This document shows positions 44,013 through 53,339 of a DNA stretch of 64,000 nt, piece after piece (the first letter of the stretch is position 1; each line of letters opens with the position of its first letter). This stretch comes from Flectobacillus rivi (lineage in GTDB: Bacteria > Bacteroidota > Bacteroidia > Cytophagales > Spirosomataceae), in the NCBI RefSeq assembly GCF_030056655.1, contig NZ_JASHIE010000009.1, positions 62,001 to 126,000 on the forward strand, written 5' to 3'. Position numbers and translations under genes: made by a program. The notes beneath the pieces were generated by a model. It had not been told where the DNA came from, did not search any database, and worked only from the letters and a program-made list of their open reading frames with translations.

Positions 44013-45917
44013 TTATTTCTCTGCTTCGCGAATTACTTTCAATTGATGCTTGAAATGAGCCAAATCTTGTTCTGCTTTCTTGATTTTAGCTTCTACATCA
44101 ACACGAAGTTTATCTGCATTTTTAGATTTCGCAAAGAACTCTAAGTTGTTTTTGTACAACGAAATGTCGTTTTCTATTTGCTGAATCTTACGACGAATAT
44201 CGTTTTCTTTTTTACCTAGTTCTCTTGGTGAAAAATCGCCTCTAGATTTCAAAATATCAACTTCTGTTTGAAGTGCCAATTGTTCTCTTTCTTTGCCAGA
44301 AAGTTTACCCATCGCACTTACATATTTGTTGATAGCTGAGATATAGCGCTTACCAATTGACTGCATATCTTTCTTCGGTACGAAGCCAATACTTGCCCAT
44401 TGAGCTTTGAACTCAGCTAATTTTGAAGTATCTGCTCCTTCAACTGCTTCTGCTTCAATTTGCTCACAAAGTGCTACCTTCTTCGCTAGATTTGCTTCAA
44501 ACTCTTTCTCGATATTTTGGTTTTTCGCACGTTTTGCATCAAAGAAGCTATCACAAGCTTTTTTGAAACGTTCGTAAATATTGTCTTTATCTTTTTCTGG
44601 AACGTGACCTACTTCACGGAACGCTTTCTGTAATTGAATTACGCTGTTGGTAGCATCTTGTGAATCATCACCAGAAGTCAAAAGTGCTTCTACTTGTTCG
44701 ATAATAGCTACTTTTGCTTTCAAGTTTTCTTCACGTTTTCCTTCTAATTGACGGAAGAACTCACCTTTATTTTTGAAGAAAGCCTTGATATTACCCCAGA
44801 ATTTGTCGCTAAGCTCTTTGCCTTTTTCTTTAGGCATAAAACCTTTCACATTATTCCATTGGTCTTGTAACGCCAAAAGTGCTTTAGTGCGCTCATTCCA
44901 TTCTGAAATAGATTCAGTGGTAAAATTGGCGAATGTTTCAACCAATTCAGCAATTGAAGATTTGAGCGTATAAACTTGTTCTGATTCTGCTTTTTGCGTT
45001 TCTAATTGTTCACGGCGTTTGCCATAAATTACGTCTAACGCTTCTTTTACTCTCGTCCAAATTAGCTCGTTTTCTTCTTTCGGAGCAGGACCGATATGCT
45101 TATATTCTTCGAAAATAGCGACTGCTTCATCCAAAACTTTACCAGTTACAGTATCTGATTTAGCGGCTTCAGCAATTTTTTCGATTTTTGAACAAAGTTC
45201 AATTTTGTGTTGAAGATTACGTTTTCTGTCAAGCTCCAGCAATTCGAAGTAGATACTTCTGTTGCTGTAAAAACGGTCAACTAAGGCATGATAAGTTTGC
45301 CACAAAGTATTGTTGTGAGGCGAGTTGATGTTACCAGCTGATTTCCATTCATCTTGAATCTTTTTGAATTCAGCAAAACCTGCTTTGATTTGAGCAGGAT
45401 CGGTATTGTCTTCTCCTTCAACAATAGCTCTAAGGCGGTTAAGAAGCTCAGTTTTTTGACTAAAGTTCTTGTCACGCTCTTTTTCAATTTGATTAAAATA
45501 CTTTGCACGCTCTTCTTTAAGTGCTTTAAAGAGTTTATCAAATTTTTCGATAGTTTCATCGAATTTAAACTCAAATCCATCTTCCGAGCCATCATTTGCC
45601 TCTTTGAATTTAGCAAGAGCTTCTGCACGTTCTGCTGTTTTGAACTGTTCAAAAAGCGGACGAACTTCCTTAAGAACATCTTCTGATTTGCGGAAGGCAG
45701 CTACCGAAGGTTGCTCTTTGACATCGTCAAGTAATTTTGACAATAGCTCAACAAAGTCATTTTTTTGGAAAGTAGAATAATCAACTGTGTGAACGTCAGT
45801 TGTTTCAGCTTCAGTGTTTTCGGCCAATTCTAATACCTGTGCGGTAGTCGCGTCGATTTCCTCCTGAGGATTGGCAGCCTGTTGCTGTTTAATTTCGTTT
45901 GCTTCTTCGTTAACCAT
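44013..45917 (-). CDS. DUF349 repeat protein
   Basis: Cytoplasmic, highly charged, almost all-helical protein of 634 residues. After an acidic N-terminus (about 1-60) at least five DUF349 units can be seen, each with a core like FKKIQDEWKSAGNINSPHNN, FEEYKHIGPAPKEENELIWT, ALQDQWNNVKGFMPKEKGKE, LQKAFREVGHVPEKDKDNIY and FKAQWASIGFVPKKDMQSIG. The C-terminal 100 residues form a long coiled coil (EREQLALQTEVDILKSR, NDIRRKIQQIENDISLYKNN). Function unknown; DUF349 proteins are common in Bacteroidota and Actinobacteria. Start at 45917 supported by the lack of other in-frame starts near. Confidence 0.9.
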   Translation of the reverse strand: MVNEEANEIKQQQAANPQEEIDATTAQVLELAENTEAETTDVHTVDYSTFQKNDFVELLSKLLDDVKEQPSVAAFRKSEDVLKEVRPLFEQFKTAERAEALAKFKEANDGSEDGFEFKFDETIEKFDKLFKALKEERAKYFNQIEKERDKNFSQKTELLNRLRAIVEGEDNTDPAQIKAGFAEFKKIQDEWKSAGNINSPHNNTLWQTYHALVDRFYSNRSIYFELLELDRKRNLQHKIELCSKIEKIAEAAKSDTVTGKVLDEAVAIFEEYKHIGPAPKEENELIWTRVKEALDVIYGKRREQLETQKAESEQVYTLKSSIAELVETFANFTTESISEWNERTKALLALQDQWNNVKGFMPKEKGKELSDKFWGNIKAFFKNKGEFFRQLEGKREENLKAKVAIIEQVEALLTSGDDSQDATNSVIQLQKAFREVGHVPEKDKDNIYERFKKACDSFFDAKRAKNQNIEKEFEANLAKKVALCEQIEAEAVEGADTSKLAEFKAQWASIGFVPKKDMQSIGKRYISAINKYVSAMGKLSGKEREQLALQTEVDILKSRGDFSPRELGKKENDIRRKIQQIENDISLYKNNLEFFAKSKNADKLRVDVEAKIKKAEQDLAHFKHQLKVIREAEK

Positions 45918-46237
45918 GCGATTCTTTTTACAGCTTATACACTAAATAGTAGTTTGAGGTGCATGTTTGTCTTGCGAGCTACTATCAAGTTTACTTACTG
46001 TGTGCTATTTTCAGTTTATAAACACTTAATTTTCAGATTTTTCGAAAGACATTATCACTTAAAATAAACTTTCAAATAACAATTGTTCAATTCTTTAAAA
46101 TCCGATTTGCAGACATTACAATTTCAATACAAAAATAGAAAAAATAGTTAGAGTATAAACGTCTGATTTTTTTTTCGTTTACAAAACGCTCTAGTTTTTC
46201 TGTTTTTAGGGGTATATGTGGGAGAATAATGCGAAAT
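45918..46237. other. Intergenic region upstream of DUF349 gene
   Basis: 320 AT-rich bases with no credible ORF. TATTTTTG on the minus strand (46137-46130) is a possible -7 box for the DUF349 gene. Confidence 0.35.
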
Positions 46238-47629
46238 TTAGGGCAAACGGCTCAGAATACGTAATTCTTTGGGATAATAATTATTAAATCTATTTCCTAA
46301 TGCCTTTCCCCAGCCCAAAATATGCTCTTCGTAAGCAATACCACACCAGCCTCGCTGATTGGTATCGGGTACAAAATCATCTTTGCGAAGGTACGCAATT
46401 GCTTGTTCATAAGAAACATTCAAAATAGGTACCTGTTCGGAGAGTATTGTCGAAAGGGCTAATTCATGTTCTGGAATCAAATCTTTTGCTCCAATTTGTC
46501 CTAACAAAATCCCAGCCTTTTTGATATACAAATTACTTTGTAAAATCTTGAGGTCACTCTCGTGTTCGGGATTGATTAAATAGAAATTATCGTTTTTTTC
46601 AAACCACATGTAATCTTCTAAGCCCGTAATCCATTGGCTTAAAACACTTTTCTCATGTTTGAAACTTTTGGTACGTTGAGGCTTAATATGTGGTCGGTGA
46701 AAAGGTTTGTAATCAGCTTTAGTTTTTTGGAATGCCGCTAAGAAAAAGCCTTCTCCTTTGGCTTGGTCAGGATAAAAACGATACCCAATGGCTTTATTTT
46801 CAGGGGATTCTGTTCGTACAATACCCCATTGCTGTATAGTATCTGTGTCTTTTTTATCTAAAACTATATTTTTAGCAGAAAGGTTATCAATTACCCAGTC
46901 CATTATAGTTTCGTTTTCAGCTTCAGAATATGAGCAAGTCGAATACAACAAAATGCCACCTTCTTTGAGTGAATCCCAAACATCAGCTAAAATTCGCTGC
47001 TGACGTTGACTACACATAGCAACGTTATCTAATGACCATTCAACTACAGCCTCTGGGTCACGACGGAAAAGCCCTGAACCTGAACATGGCGCATCTACGA
47101 CAATTAAGTCGAAGTAGCCACCTATTCTACTAAAATCTTTTGGATCATTATTGGTTACATAGGTATTGCTTAAGCCCCATTTACTCATATTGTCTACCAA
47201 AATGTTTGCACGGCTTTTGATGACCTCGTTGCTTACGAGCAACGAATCTGGGCTTAGCAAACTTGCCAATAGGGTACTTTTACCTCCAGGGGCAGCACAT
47301 AAGTCTAAGACTCTTAGGTCCTCGTCGAGGTCGACACTTTGCTTGACGGCATATTCCAAAAACATGGAACTGGCTTCTTGTACATAATACGTACCTGCAT
47401 GGAAATAAGGGTCAAAAGTAAATGCTGGACGTGCATTAAGGTAATAGCCATATTGATTCCAAAGCACAGGACTTTGAATATTCAGATGGGCTGGGGGAGT
47501 ATTTATTTTATCAGGATTAATTCTGATTGACGTTGGAGACTCTCCTAGTTCATGCGTTTTGATAAAAGAATCGGCTTGGTATCCAGTAACCTGACTAAGC
47601 GAATCTAATAAAGCTTGAGGAAGGGACAT
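46238..47629 (-). CDS. RsmB/RsmF-type rRNA cytosine-C5 methyltransferase
   Basis: SAM-dependent RNA m5C methyltransferase of 463 residues acting on ribosomal RNA in the cytoplasm. SAM motif I is LDLCAAPGGKSTLLASL at about 109-125. Catalytic cysteines are Cys182 in VVDAPCSGSGLF (motif IV) and Cys232 in LYSTCSYSEAENE (motif VI), both present. The C-terminal 150 residues (from about 310) resemble the PUA-like extension of RsmF/YebU-type enzymes (LIPEHELALSTILS, RGWCGIAYEEHILGWGKALG). The N-terminus ALLDSLSQVTGYQADSFI with TSIRINPDK is the usual substrate arm. The target base is not known; RsmF (C1407 of 16S) is the nearest E. coli analogue. Confidence 0.9.
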   Translation of the reverse strand: MSLPQALLDSLSQVTGYQADSFIKTHELGESPTSIRINPDKINTPPAHLNIQSPVLWNQYGYYLNARPAFTFDPYFHAGTYYVQEASSMFLEYAVKQSVDLDEDLRVLDLCAAPGGKSTLLASLLSPDSLLVSNEVIKSRANILVDNMSKWGLSNTYVTNNDPKDFSRIGGYFDLIVVDAPCSGSGLFRRDPEAVVEWSLDNVAMCSQRQQRILADVWDSLKEGGILLYSTCSYSEAENETIMDWVIDNLSAKNIVLDKKDTDTIQQWGIVRTESPENKAIGYRFYPDQAKGEGFFLAAFQKTKADYKPFHRPHIKPQRTKSFKHEKSVLSQWITGLEDYMWFEKNDNFYLINPEHESDLKILQSNLYIKKAGILLGQIGAKDLIPEHELALSTILSEQVPILNVSYEQAIAYLRKDDFVPDTNQRGWCGIAYEEHILGWGKALGNRFNNYYPKELRILSRLP

Positions 47630-47639
47630 TATTGGCTTT

Positions 47640-47748
47640 TATTTTAGCATCTACATCATTTATGATGTAAAAAGTCTTATTGGTGGATTTGCTCCTAGTT
47701 GCTTATAAGCAACGAAGTCCCAAATTTACGATGAAATTTGGGACTTCG
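47640..47748. repeat. Three consecutive hairpins
   Basis: TACATCAT/ATGATGTA at 47652-47669, the palindrome GTTGCTTATAAGCAAC at 47698-47713, and a 15-bp stem CGAAGTCCCAAATTT/AAATTTGGGACTTCG at 47713-47748. They lie between two minus-strand genes. The last may terminate or stabilise the upstream message although no T run follows. The middle core resembles the 6539-6655 cluster. Confidence 0.55.
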
Positions 47749-47772
47749 TGAGATTTATACAGATAAACCGTT

Positions 47773-49095
47773 TTATTTCTTGCGTGTCTTCACCTTTGTG
47801 ATTACCCAATTACCTACTTTACGACCTTGCTCTAGACCTAAATCTAACGCTGGACGGAAGTGAATACCGCCGTAAAGTCGGCTAATAGAAGCTTCTTCTG
47901 CGGCATCTTTATACGATTTGAAATTACGAACAGGCAAACCGTATTGCATTTCAGAAGAATCTGCAAAGGCTATATTGTCACCTAATACACTCGATAATGC
48001 AACCGAGGCTGCCCCTGAAATTACAGAGTGTCCTGAAGGATATTCTGGAAAAGGAGGCGTTTGAAGAACTGGTTGCCAGTTTTTGTCCACTACTTCATTG
48101 ATAACCGTTTCTGGACGAACTTTAACAGAACGATATTTTTCGTCCCAACAAGAAATAAATCCATCGAAAACAGCCATTGAAGTCAACAAGTAAGCTTCTG
48201 AGGTTTGATAAATATCGGCTTTTAGTTGACGAGATGTTTGTGTCACAATCGCCATCCAGTGACCCCCAGGAGAAACTTTTTTAGTAGCAAACATGGCATG
48301 ACCTGTAATATTCATTTTGAATGGATTACAATCCCAAAAATTGGCAATGTTTCTTTGCTCTTCAGTAAGATTATTAATCGTATTGTAAACATCCATTACC
48401 ATGTCATAATACTTACTTCCTTTAGCCATATCGTATTCGTATGGTTTTGGGGGCATAAACTGAGATGAGGTATCCAATGTCGTAGGACGGATTTTTGACC
48501 AATATGGCTCTGCTGCATCGATGTACGCAGGAGGAGTAGGTACCCAAGTCCCTTTTTTCTGAGTTACAGTATAACGAAAACCACGAGTTTGTTTGTAATT
48601 ATCTCCTTTTGAGTAATTCATAATTGATGCCGCTATCGAATCACCGAAGGCTATCGAACGCTCATATACATCACTTGGAATACCTGTTGCTTTATAATCC
48701 TGTTCAAGTTTTTTCTCAAAATCAACATAAACTTCTTGTGCAAAAGTCAAGCTTTTACCAATAGTTAGATAGGCATGTACAGCTGCCACTGGATAGCAAT
48801 ACTCTTTACCTGCTTCTGGTTTTGCTACTTTTTTGAATCCTTTCAACTGTCCTACCATTGATTGGTAATTAGAGTTGCCTGCTGCCAACGCTTCGTATGC
48901 TGCTAGTGCCGAATACATATAAATACGGCTAGATACTGGAGGTGCAAAAATGTCATGAATGATAGATTCGGTAAGTTGTGACTGTGTTCTCCTTAAAAAT
49001 TCTGGATTTGATGCTGCTTGCTGCCAATTTTCATTACTTTTTTTACAGCTAAAGATTGCAGTAGCTAGCAATACAAAAAGGAATAGTTTTTTCAT
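47773..49095 (-). CDS. Vanadium-dependent haloperoxidase / PAP2-like lipoprotein
   Basis: Exported lipoprotein of 440 residues: signal with lipobox AIFSC, Cys17. All-helical VHPO/PAP2 phosphatase fold. The vanadate/phosphate pocket is recognisable: KYRSVKVRPETVI (Lys-x6-Arg-Pro), PEYPSGHSVISG (Pro-Ser-Gly-His) and SRLYGGIHFRPALDLG (Ser-Arg-x5-His). These fit either bromo/iodoperoxidase activity or acid phosphatase; many Bacteroidota members are untested. A possible -7 box TAACTTTG is at 49220-49213 on the minus strand. It diverges from the FAD oxidoreductase gene at 49397. Confidence 0.88.
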   Translation of the reverse strand: MKKLFLFVLLATAIFSCKKSNENWQQAASNPEFLRRTQSQLTESIIHDIFAPPVSSRIYMYSALAAYEALAAGNSNYQSMVGQLKGFKKVAKPEAGKEYCYPVAAVHAYLTIGKSLTFAQEVYVDFEKKLEQDYKATGIPSDVYERSIAFGDSIAASIMNYSKGDNYKQTRGFRYTVTQKKGTWVPTPPAYIDAAEPYWSKIRPTTLDTSSQFMPPKPYEYDMAKGSKYYDMVMDVYNTINNLTEEQRNIANFWDCNPFKMNITGHAMFATKKVSPGGHWMAIVTQTSRQLKADIYQTSEAYLLTSMAVFDGFISCWDEKYRSVKVRPETVINEVVDKNWQPVLQTPPFPEYPSGHSVISGAASVALSSVLGDNIAFADSSEMQYGLPVRNFKSYKDAAEEASISRLYGGIHFRPALDLGLEQGRKVGNWVITKVKTRKK

Positions 49096-49396
49096 CTGAG
49101 AAGTATAGTTTTTGGTTAATGCAAAAATGGTTAACGAGTAGGTTCTTTTTGCAGTTTTCGAAATAGATTCTGTGTTTTATATATAATTGTTTACCAACAA
49201 TACTTGTATTGCCAAAGTTAATAAAATCTTTGAAGGAATAATGGCTATTTCTATCAGTATTCGAGCTGATTTTTATAACTATTTGATAAAATCTTGAAAA
49301 ATTCAGAGAAAAATTGGCTTTTTGATTGCAAATCGAAGATTGTGTTAACAATTCTGATAGAATGAAGTTTTGTTGTTAAATACCAATTTATAGGAT
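49096..49396. other. Divergent intergenic region
   Basis: 301 AT-rich bases between start codons, with a consensus -7 box for the leftward gene (49213-49220, minus strand). No other signal recognised. Confidence 0.4.
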
Positions 49397-50326
49397 ATGA
49401 CAAAACAGAAAATTCTTATTATCGGAGCTGGAATAGCTGGACTTCGTGCGGCGCAAGTTCTTTCACACGCTTCTTTTGAAGTGACGATTGTAGACAAGGG
49501 GAGGGGCGTCGGAGGTAGAATGGCTACCAGAAGATTTGCCGATACCAAAGCCGATCATGGTGCTCAATATTTTTCGGTCAAGTCAACGATTTTTCAAGAA
49601 TTTATTGATGAAGCAGAGAAACAGCATATTATTAAATCTTGGAAAGTGAGCGACAGAACCCACCCTCGATATATTTGCCCTGATGGGATGAACACTCTTC
49701 CTAAATTTATGGCTCAAGGACTTGACGTAAAATTGAGCCAGAAAATTGTACGAATAGCTCATGGAGTAGCTTTTACAGAATCGGAAGAACAATATGACTT
49801 TGACCAATTAATTATTTCTGCTCCAATCCCTCAGGTTTTACAATTGTTTGAAGATTCAGATATTTTGCTTGAAGCAGATGAAGAAAATATTCTAAGTTCT
49901 ATCCAATATGACCCATGCTGGGCAGTTATGGCAAAGCTCAAGACTTTCGATAATACTATTACTGGGGGAAGAATTTTAGAAAATAGTCCTGTCTCATGGA
50001 TAGTAGATAACGCTGAAAAAGGCTTGACAGAGAATCCAACCATAACAATTCATGCTTCTGCGGATTACTCGCAGTCGCATCTTGAAGAGAATGCTGAAAA
50101 GGTGGCTTCGGAATTAATCGCCTCGGTTTCGGATATAGTGAATGTTGAACAGATAGATACTTATCAGATACATCGTTGGAGATATGCCTTGGCATCACAA
50201 CGAGCGACTGCGCGCTTTCTTCAATTAAAAAATTATCCTATTTGTATTGGTGGCGATGCTTTTGGTATTGGTAACGTCGAAGGAGCGTTTTTGTCTGGAG
50301 AAGCTATTGCTCAGGCGATTTGCTAG
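49397..50326 (+). CDS. FAD-dependent oxidoreductase (renalase/amine-oxidase type)
   Basis: Cytoplasmic flavoprotein of 309 residues. The Rossmann dinucleotide site ILIIGAGIAGLRAAQVL at 6-22 is followed by EVTIVDKGRGVGGRMATRR, the signature of the renalase-like family, and DHGAQYFSVKS. The substrate domain includes YDPCWAVMAKL and HRWRYALASQ, and the C-terminal flavin strand is ICIGGDAFGIGNVEGAFLSG. Bacterial renalases oxidise unusual 2- or 6-dihydro-NAD(P) forms (known for some members); whether this protein does so is inference. It ends just before palindromic element copy C and faces another FAD oxidoreductase across that element. Confidence 0.88.
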   Translation: MTKQKILIIGAGIAGLRAAQVLSHASFEVTIVDKGRGVGGRMATRRFADTKADHGAQYFSVKSTIFQEFIDEAEKQHIIKSWKVSDRTHPRYICPDGMNTLPKFMAQGLDVKLSQKIVRIAHGVAFTESEEQYDFDQLIISAPIPQVLQLFEDSDILLEADEENILSSIQYDPCWAVMAKLKTFDNTITGGRILENSPVSWIVDNAEKGLTENPTITIHASADYSQSHLEENAEKVASELIASVSDIVNVEQIDTYQIHRWRYALASQRATARFLQLKNYPICIGGDAFGIGNVEGAFLSGEAIAQAIC

Positions 50327-50348
50327 ATATTGAAGTGTGCTAATAAGC

Positions 50349-50560
50349 ATGAGTTATCCCGAATTTTAGGATTGGGGTTATTCTCCAAGTTTTTATTAAA
50401 AAAGCGGTCGGAAAATATTTTTCGACCGCTTTTTTGATGCTACTATGCTAGATATGAATGGCTTGAGACGCAATCATTGCGTCTCTACTGATGGGATACA
50501 AATTTTTACATAATCACTCACTCGCTCAATCACTAAATCGCTAAATTAGGGATGACTCAT
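50349..50560 (+). mobile_element. Palindromic MITE-like element, copy C
   Basis: 212-bp non-coding unit. Left end ATGAGTTATCCCGAATTTTAG; the right end read on the other strand is ATGAGTCATCCCTAATTTAG. The central palindrome at about 50395-50437 has the arms AAAAAAGCGGTCGG and CGACCGCTTTTTT. Second hairpin AGACGCAATCATTGCGTCT at 50466-50484. It sits between convergent genes like the other copies. An extra ATGACTCATATT (50582-50593) repeats the right end 30 bases downstream. Confidence 0.9.
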
Positions 50561-50601
50561 ATTGATGAAACCACGCTAGGTATGACTCATATTTATCTAT
50601 A

Positions 50602-51822
50602 TCAAGATTTAGTAATTAGCTCAGCTACTTTTCGTCCCGACATCATTGCGGCATTGAGAGAAGGGTAGCTCGTCCAGTCACCACATTGGTACAAGTTTTC
50701 CGATATTTTGAACTGAGGATTCAACACACTTCCCGCTGGAAAAGCATTCAATGATTCTTTAATTTCATATTTTTTCAAAAATTTCCATGAATCCACTTCA
50801 GTACCAAACCAATCTTTTAATTCCATTCTTAGCTGTTTCTCCCAAGCTTCATCCGAAAGAGAAGGCGCATTTTGTGTAGAAACTGAAACTAAGGCTTTTC
50901 CTTCAGGGGCGTAATGTGATGAAATATCGCTAGGCACACACAAATTGTGAATCAAACTATTTCTATTGGGATTCAAAGCCAACATAGGTTTATTTAACGG
51001 CGACTTTGGAGCCTCAAAATAACTACAAATAGTACTGTTGAATTGAGTAGGTAAGGGTTGATTCAACAATTGAGCTGCTTGGTAACTATCAGTAGCAACG
51101 ACTATCTGATTAGCCAAAATATGCTCTCCATTAGAAAGAACTACCGTATTTCCTTGGATTTTACTCACCTTAGTATTCAAACGAATGGTATTTGCTGGTA
51201 ATTTTGATGCTATCTGTTTGGCGATTTGCTGCATACCATTGGCAGGAATAGTCGCTTCGCCATCATAGAATTTCCCAAAAATATATCTGAAGAAAGAAGC
51301 TGAAGTCGCTAACTCGTTTTCCAGAAAAACACCTCCAAAAAATGGTTTGAAAAACTGATAGATAAAGCTTTCCGAAAATCCATAAGCCTTCAAGAAGTCT
51401 AATGTCGATTGCGTAGGTTTTTCCATAATCTCTTCATCGAGCCCCTGCGTTTCCCAGCTTAATCTGGCAACACGGAGTTTGTCACCTAAGGAACCAACTG
51501 ATGAAAATAATGAACTTAACAATTCGCTAGGCTCCTTAAATGGATTAGCGAGCGTGGTAAACCCTTGTTCGGTTTTGATAAGTGCTCCAGATTTGAATTC
51601 CTTCAGATCAAGTGCTTCAAAGTTTAATAATTGTTGTGCTTCTGGATATGCTGTCAGTAAAATTTGAAAACCTCTATCTAGTAAAAATCCATTTTCTATA
51701 TCCGTTCTCACGCGTCCTCCAATACCGTCCGATGCCTCTAAAATGCGTATTTCCACGCCCTTTGAATGTAGGTAAGAAGCGCAACTTAAACCAGCAATTC
51801 CTGCTCCAATTATGAGTACCAT
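50602..51822 (-). CDS. FAD-dependent amine-oxidase/phytoene-desaturase-like protein
   Basis: Flavoprotein of 406 residues. The N-terminal FAD site VLIIGAGIAGLSCASYL and EIRILEASDGIGGRVRTD are clear, with DRGFQILLTAYPEA following, and the C-terminal flavin segment LYQCGDWTSYPSLNAAMMSG shows the usual amine oxidoreductase end. The middle helical part (AYGFSESFIYQFFKPFFGGV) resembles carotenoid desaturase or related plant/cyanobacterial oxidoreductases. Substrate unknown; no carotenoid genes in the window. Convergent with the renalase-like gene across element copy C. Confidence 0.87.
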   Translation of the reverse strand: MVLIIGAGIAGLSCASYLHSKGVEIRILEASDGIGGRVRTDIENGFLLDRGFQILLTAYPEAQQLLNFEALDLKEFKSGALIKTEQGFTTLANPFKEPSELLSSLFSSVGSLGDKLRVARLSWETQGLDEEIMEKPTQSTLDFLKAYGFSESFIYQFFKPFFGGVFLENELATSASFFRYIFGKFYDGEATIPANGMQQIAKQIASKLPANTIRLNTKVSKIQGNTVVLSNGEHILANQIVVATDSYQAAQLLNQPLPTQFNSTICSYFEAPKSPLNKPMLALNPNRNSLIHNLCVPSDISSHYAPEGKALVSVSTQNAPSLSDEAWEKQLRMELKDWFGTEVDSWKFLKKYEIKESLNAFPAGSVLNPQFKISENLYQCGDWTSYPSLNAAMMSGRKVAELITKS

Positions 51823-52431
51823 ATACTTCGTTTTTATGTCTTTGTATAAACTTTAAGCACGAAATGATATGTTTTGTTTAAAAAATATTAAACAAAAATA
51901 ATCCCCCTGACAAAAATCTGTTTTAAGGGTGTTTATATGCTGTATGACAAAATAAAGGAAAATTGTATTATTTTTATATATTAAAAATTTGCGATTTTAA
52001 GCGTAAAATACTGAATTATTAATTTTTTATAAAATGAATAAAATCATCTATATTATGTTTTTTATTTTAAATGTCTGTTTTTTAGGTAATTATGATTGAT
52101 TAAATATATTTTTAGACAGATTTTTTGAAAAGAATTTTGAGCGTAGTTCGTAAAAACTAGGATTATTTTAGATATTTTTTGTTATTTTGCATAGAGATAA
52201 TTCACTTCTAAAATTGAACAAAACCATTTTAAGGTTTCGCAAGAAGATGATTTTATGAATATTAGGGCAAAGTGTATTTTTTAGAAAAAAGCTTAAAAGT
52301 CTATTGTTCTTATAGATTATATTGTGCTAATTTTTATTCAGAAAATTATTGAATTTATCCAAAAACTAATCGAACCATGAGATTGAATTTTGAATACTTG
52401 ATTCAATCGGAATTTCAAACCTCAAATAGTT
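51823..52431. other. AT-rich intergenic region before the envelope gene block
   Basis: About 610 bases, A/T over most of the length, no credible ORF except a 29-codon one at 52378 that overlaps the next start. A stem GATTGAAT (52381-52388) / ATTCAATC (52401-52408) sits 23 bases before the hydrolase start and could affect translation. No known RNA family recognised. Confidence 0.4.
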
Positions 52432-53214
52432 ATGAACTACCAGATTCACGAAGGAAACGGATATAAATATATCGACGAAGGACAAGGCGAAACCTTGATG
52501 TTGTTGCATGGCCTTTTCGGTGCATTGAGCAACTGGGAGGGAGTTATCGAAGGCTTCAAAAAAGACTATCGTGTAATTATTCCAATGATGCCTATTTACA
52601 CTATGCCTATCACAAAGGCTGGCTGTGAGGGATTAACCGAATTTATCGAAGGATTTGTTAATTGGAAGGGGTTAGACAACTTGACACTGTTAGGTAATTC
52701 GTTGGGTGGTCACGTAGGGTTGATATTTACGTTAAAAAATCCTACCAAAGTGAAAAGATTGGTATTGACAGGTAGTTCTGGACTATTCGAAAACGGCATG
52801 GGTGGTTCATATCCTAAGCGTGGAAGCTACGAATACATCAAAGAGCGTGTAGAATATACATTTTATGAGCCTCAAACTGCGACAAAGGAACTAATTGACG
52901 AAGTTTTTGATATTACTAATAGCGCACAAAAGGTAATTCGCATTATTGCTATTGCAAAATCGGCTCAAAGAAACAATATGGCGAAAGAAGTGGTTAATAT
53001 TAAAGTACCGACCTTGTTGGTGTGGGGACTTAATGATACCATCACTCCGCCACAGGTAGGGCATGAGTTTAATAGATTGATTGAAAACTCAGAATTACAC
53101 TTTATCGACAAGTGCTGCCACGCTCCAATGATGGAACGTCCTGAAGAGTTTAATAAGATATTAAGTACTTGGTTAGAAAAAACACCCATTACGCAGTTAG
53201 AATTGGCGTGTTAG
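52432..53214 (+). CDS. Alpha/beta hydrolase
   Basis: Cytoplasmic alpha/beta-hydrolase of 260 residues without signal peptide. Oxyanion region LMLLHGLFGALSNW, nucleophile Ser90 in GNSLGGHVGLI, acid Asp in WGLNDTITPP and His in DKCCHAPMMERPEEF, so the triad is complete. The cap between strands 6 and 7 is helical (YIKERVEYTFYEPQTATKEL). Esterase, lipase-like or C-C hydrolase (MhpC/MenH type) functions are all possible. It is the first gene of the rightward block, about 90 bases ahead of the CBS gene. Confidence 0.88.
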   Translation: MNYQIHEGNGYKYIDEGQGETLMLLHGLFGALSNWEGVIEGFKKDYRVIIPMMPIYTMPITKAGCEGLTEFIEGFVNWKGLDNLTLLGNSLGGHVGLIFTLKNPTKVKRLVLTGSSGLFENGMGGSYPKRGSYEYIKERVEYTFYEPQTATKELIDEVFDITNSAQKVIRIIAIAKSAQRNNMAKEVVNIKVPTLLVWGLNDTITPPQVGHEFNRLIENSELHFIDKCCHAPMMERPEEFNKILSTWLEKTPITQLELAC

Positions 53215-53339
53215 CAAGCAAATATTTGACTTATCGAATTGGGAAGTTGCCATTAAATCATTAATTTTAAAAAATAGAGAACAATAAGAAGTCCGTTTCT
53301 TGAGTTTTGCTATTGAGAACAACTTACCACTTTATTACA

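Noticed and set aside
45281..45686. Two overlapping ORFs of over 100 codons in other frames of the DUF349 gene
   Set aside because: Lys/Leu or Phe-rich shadows of a highly charged helical coding frame.
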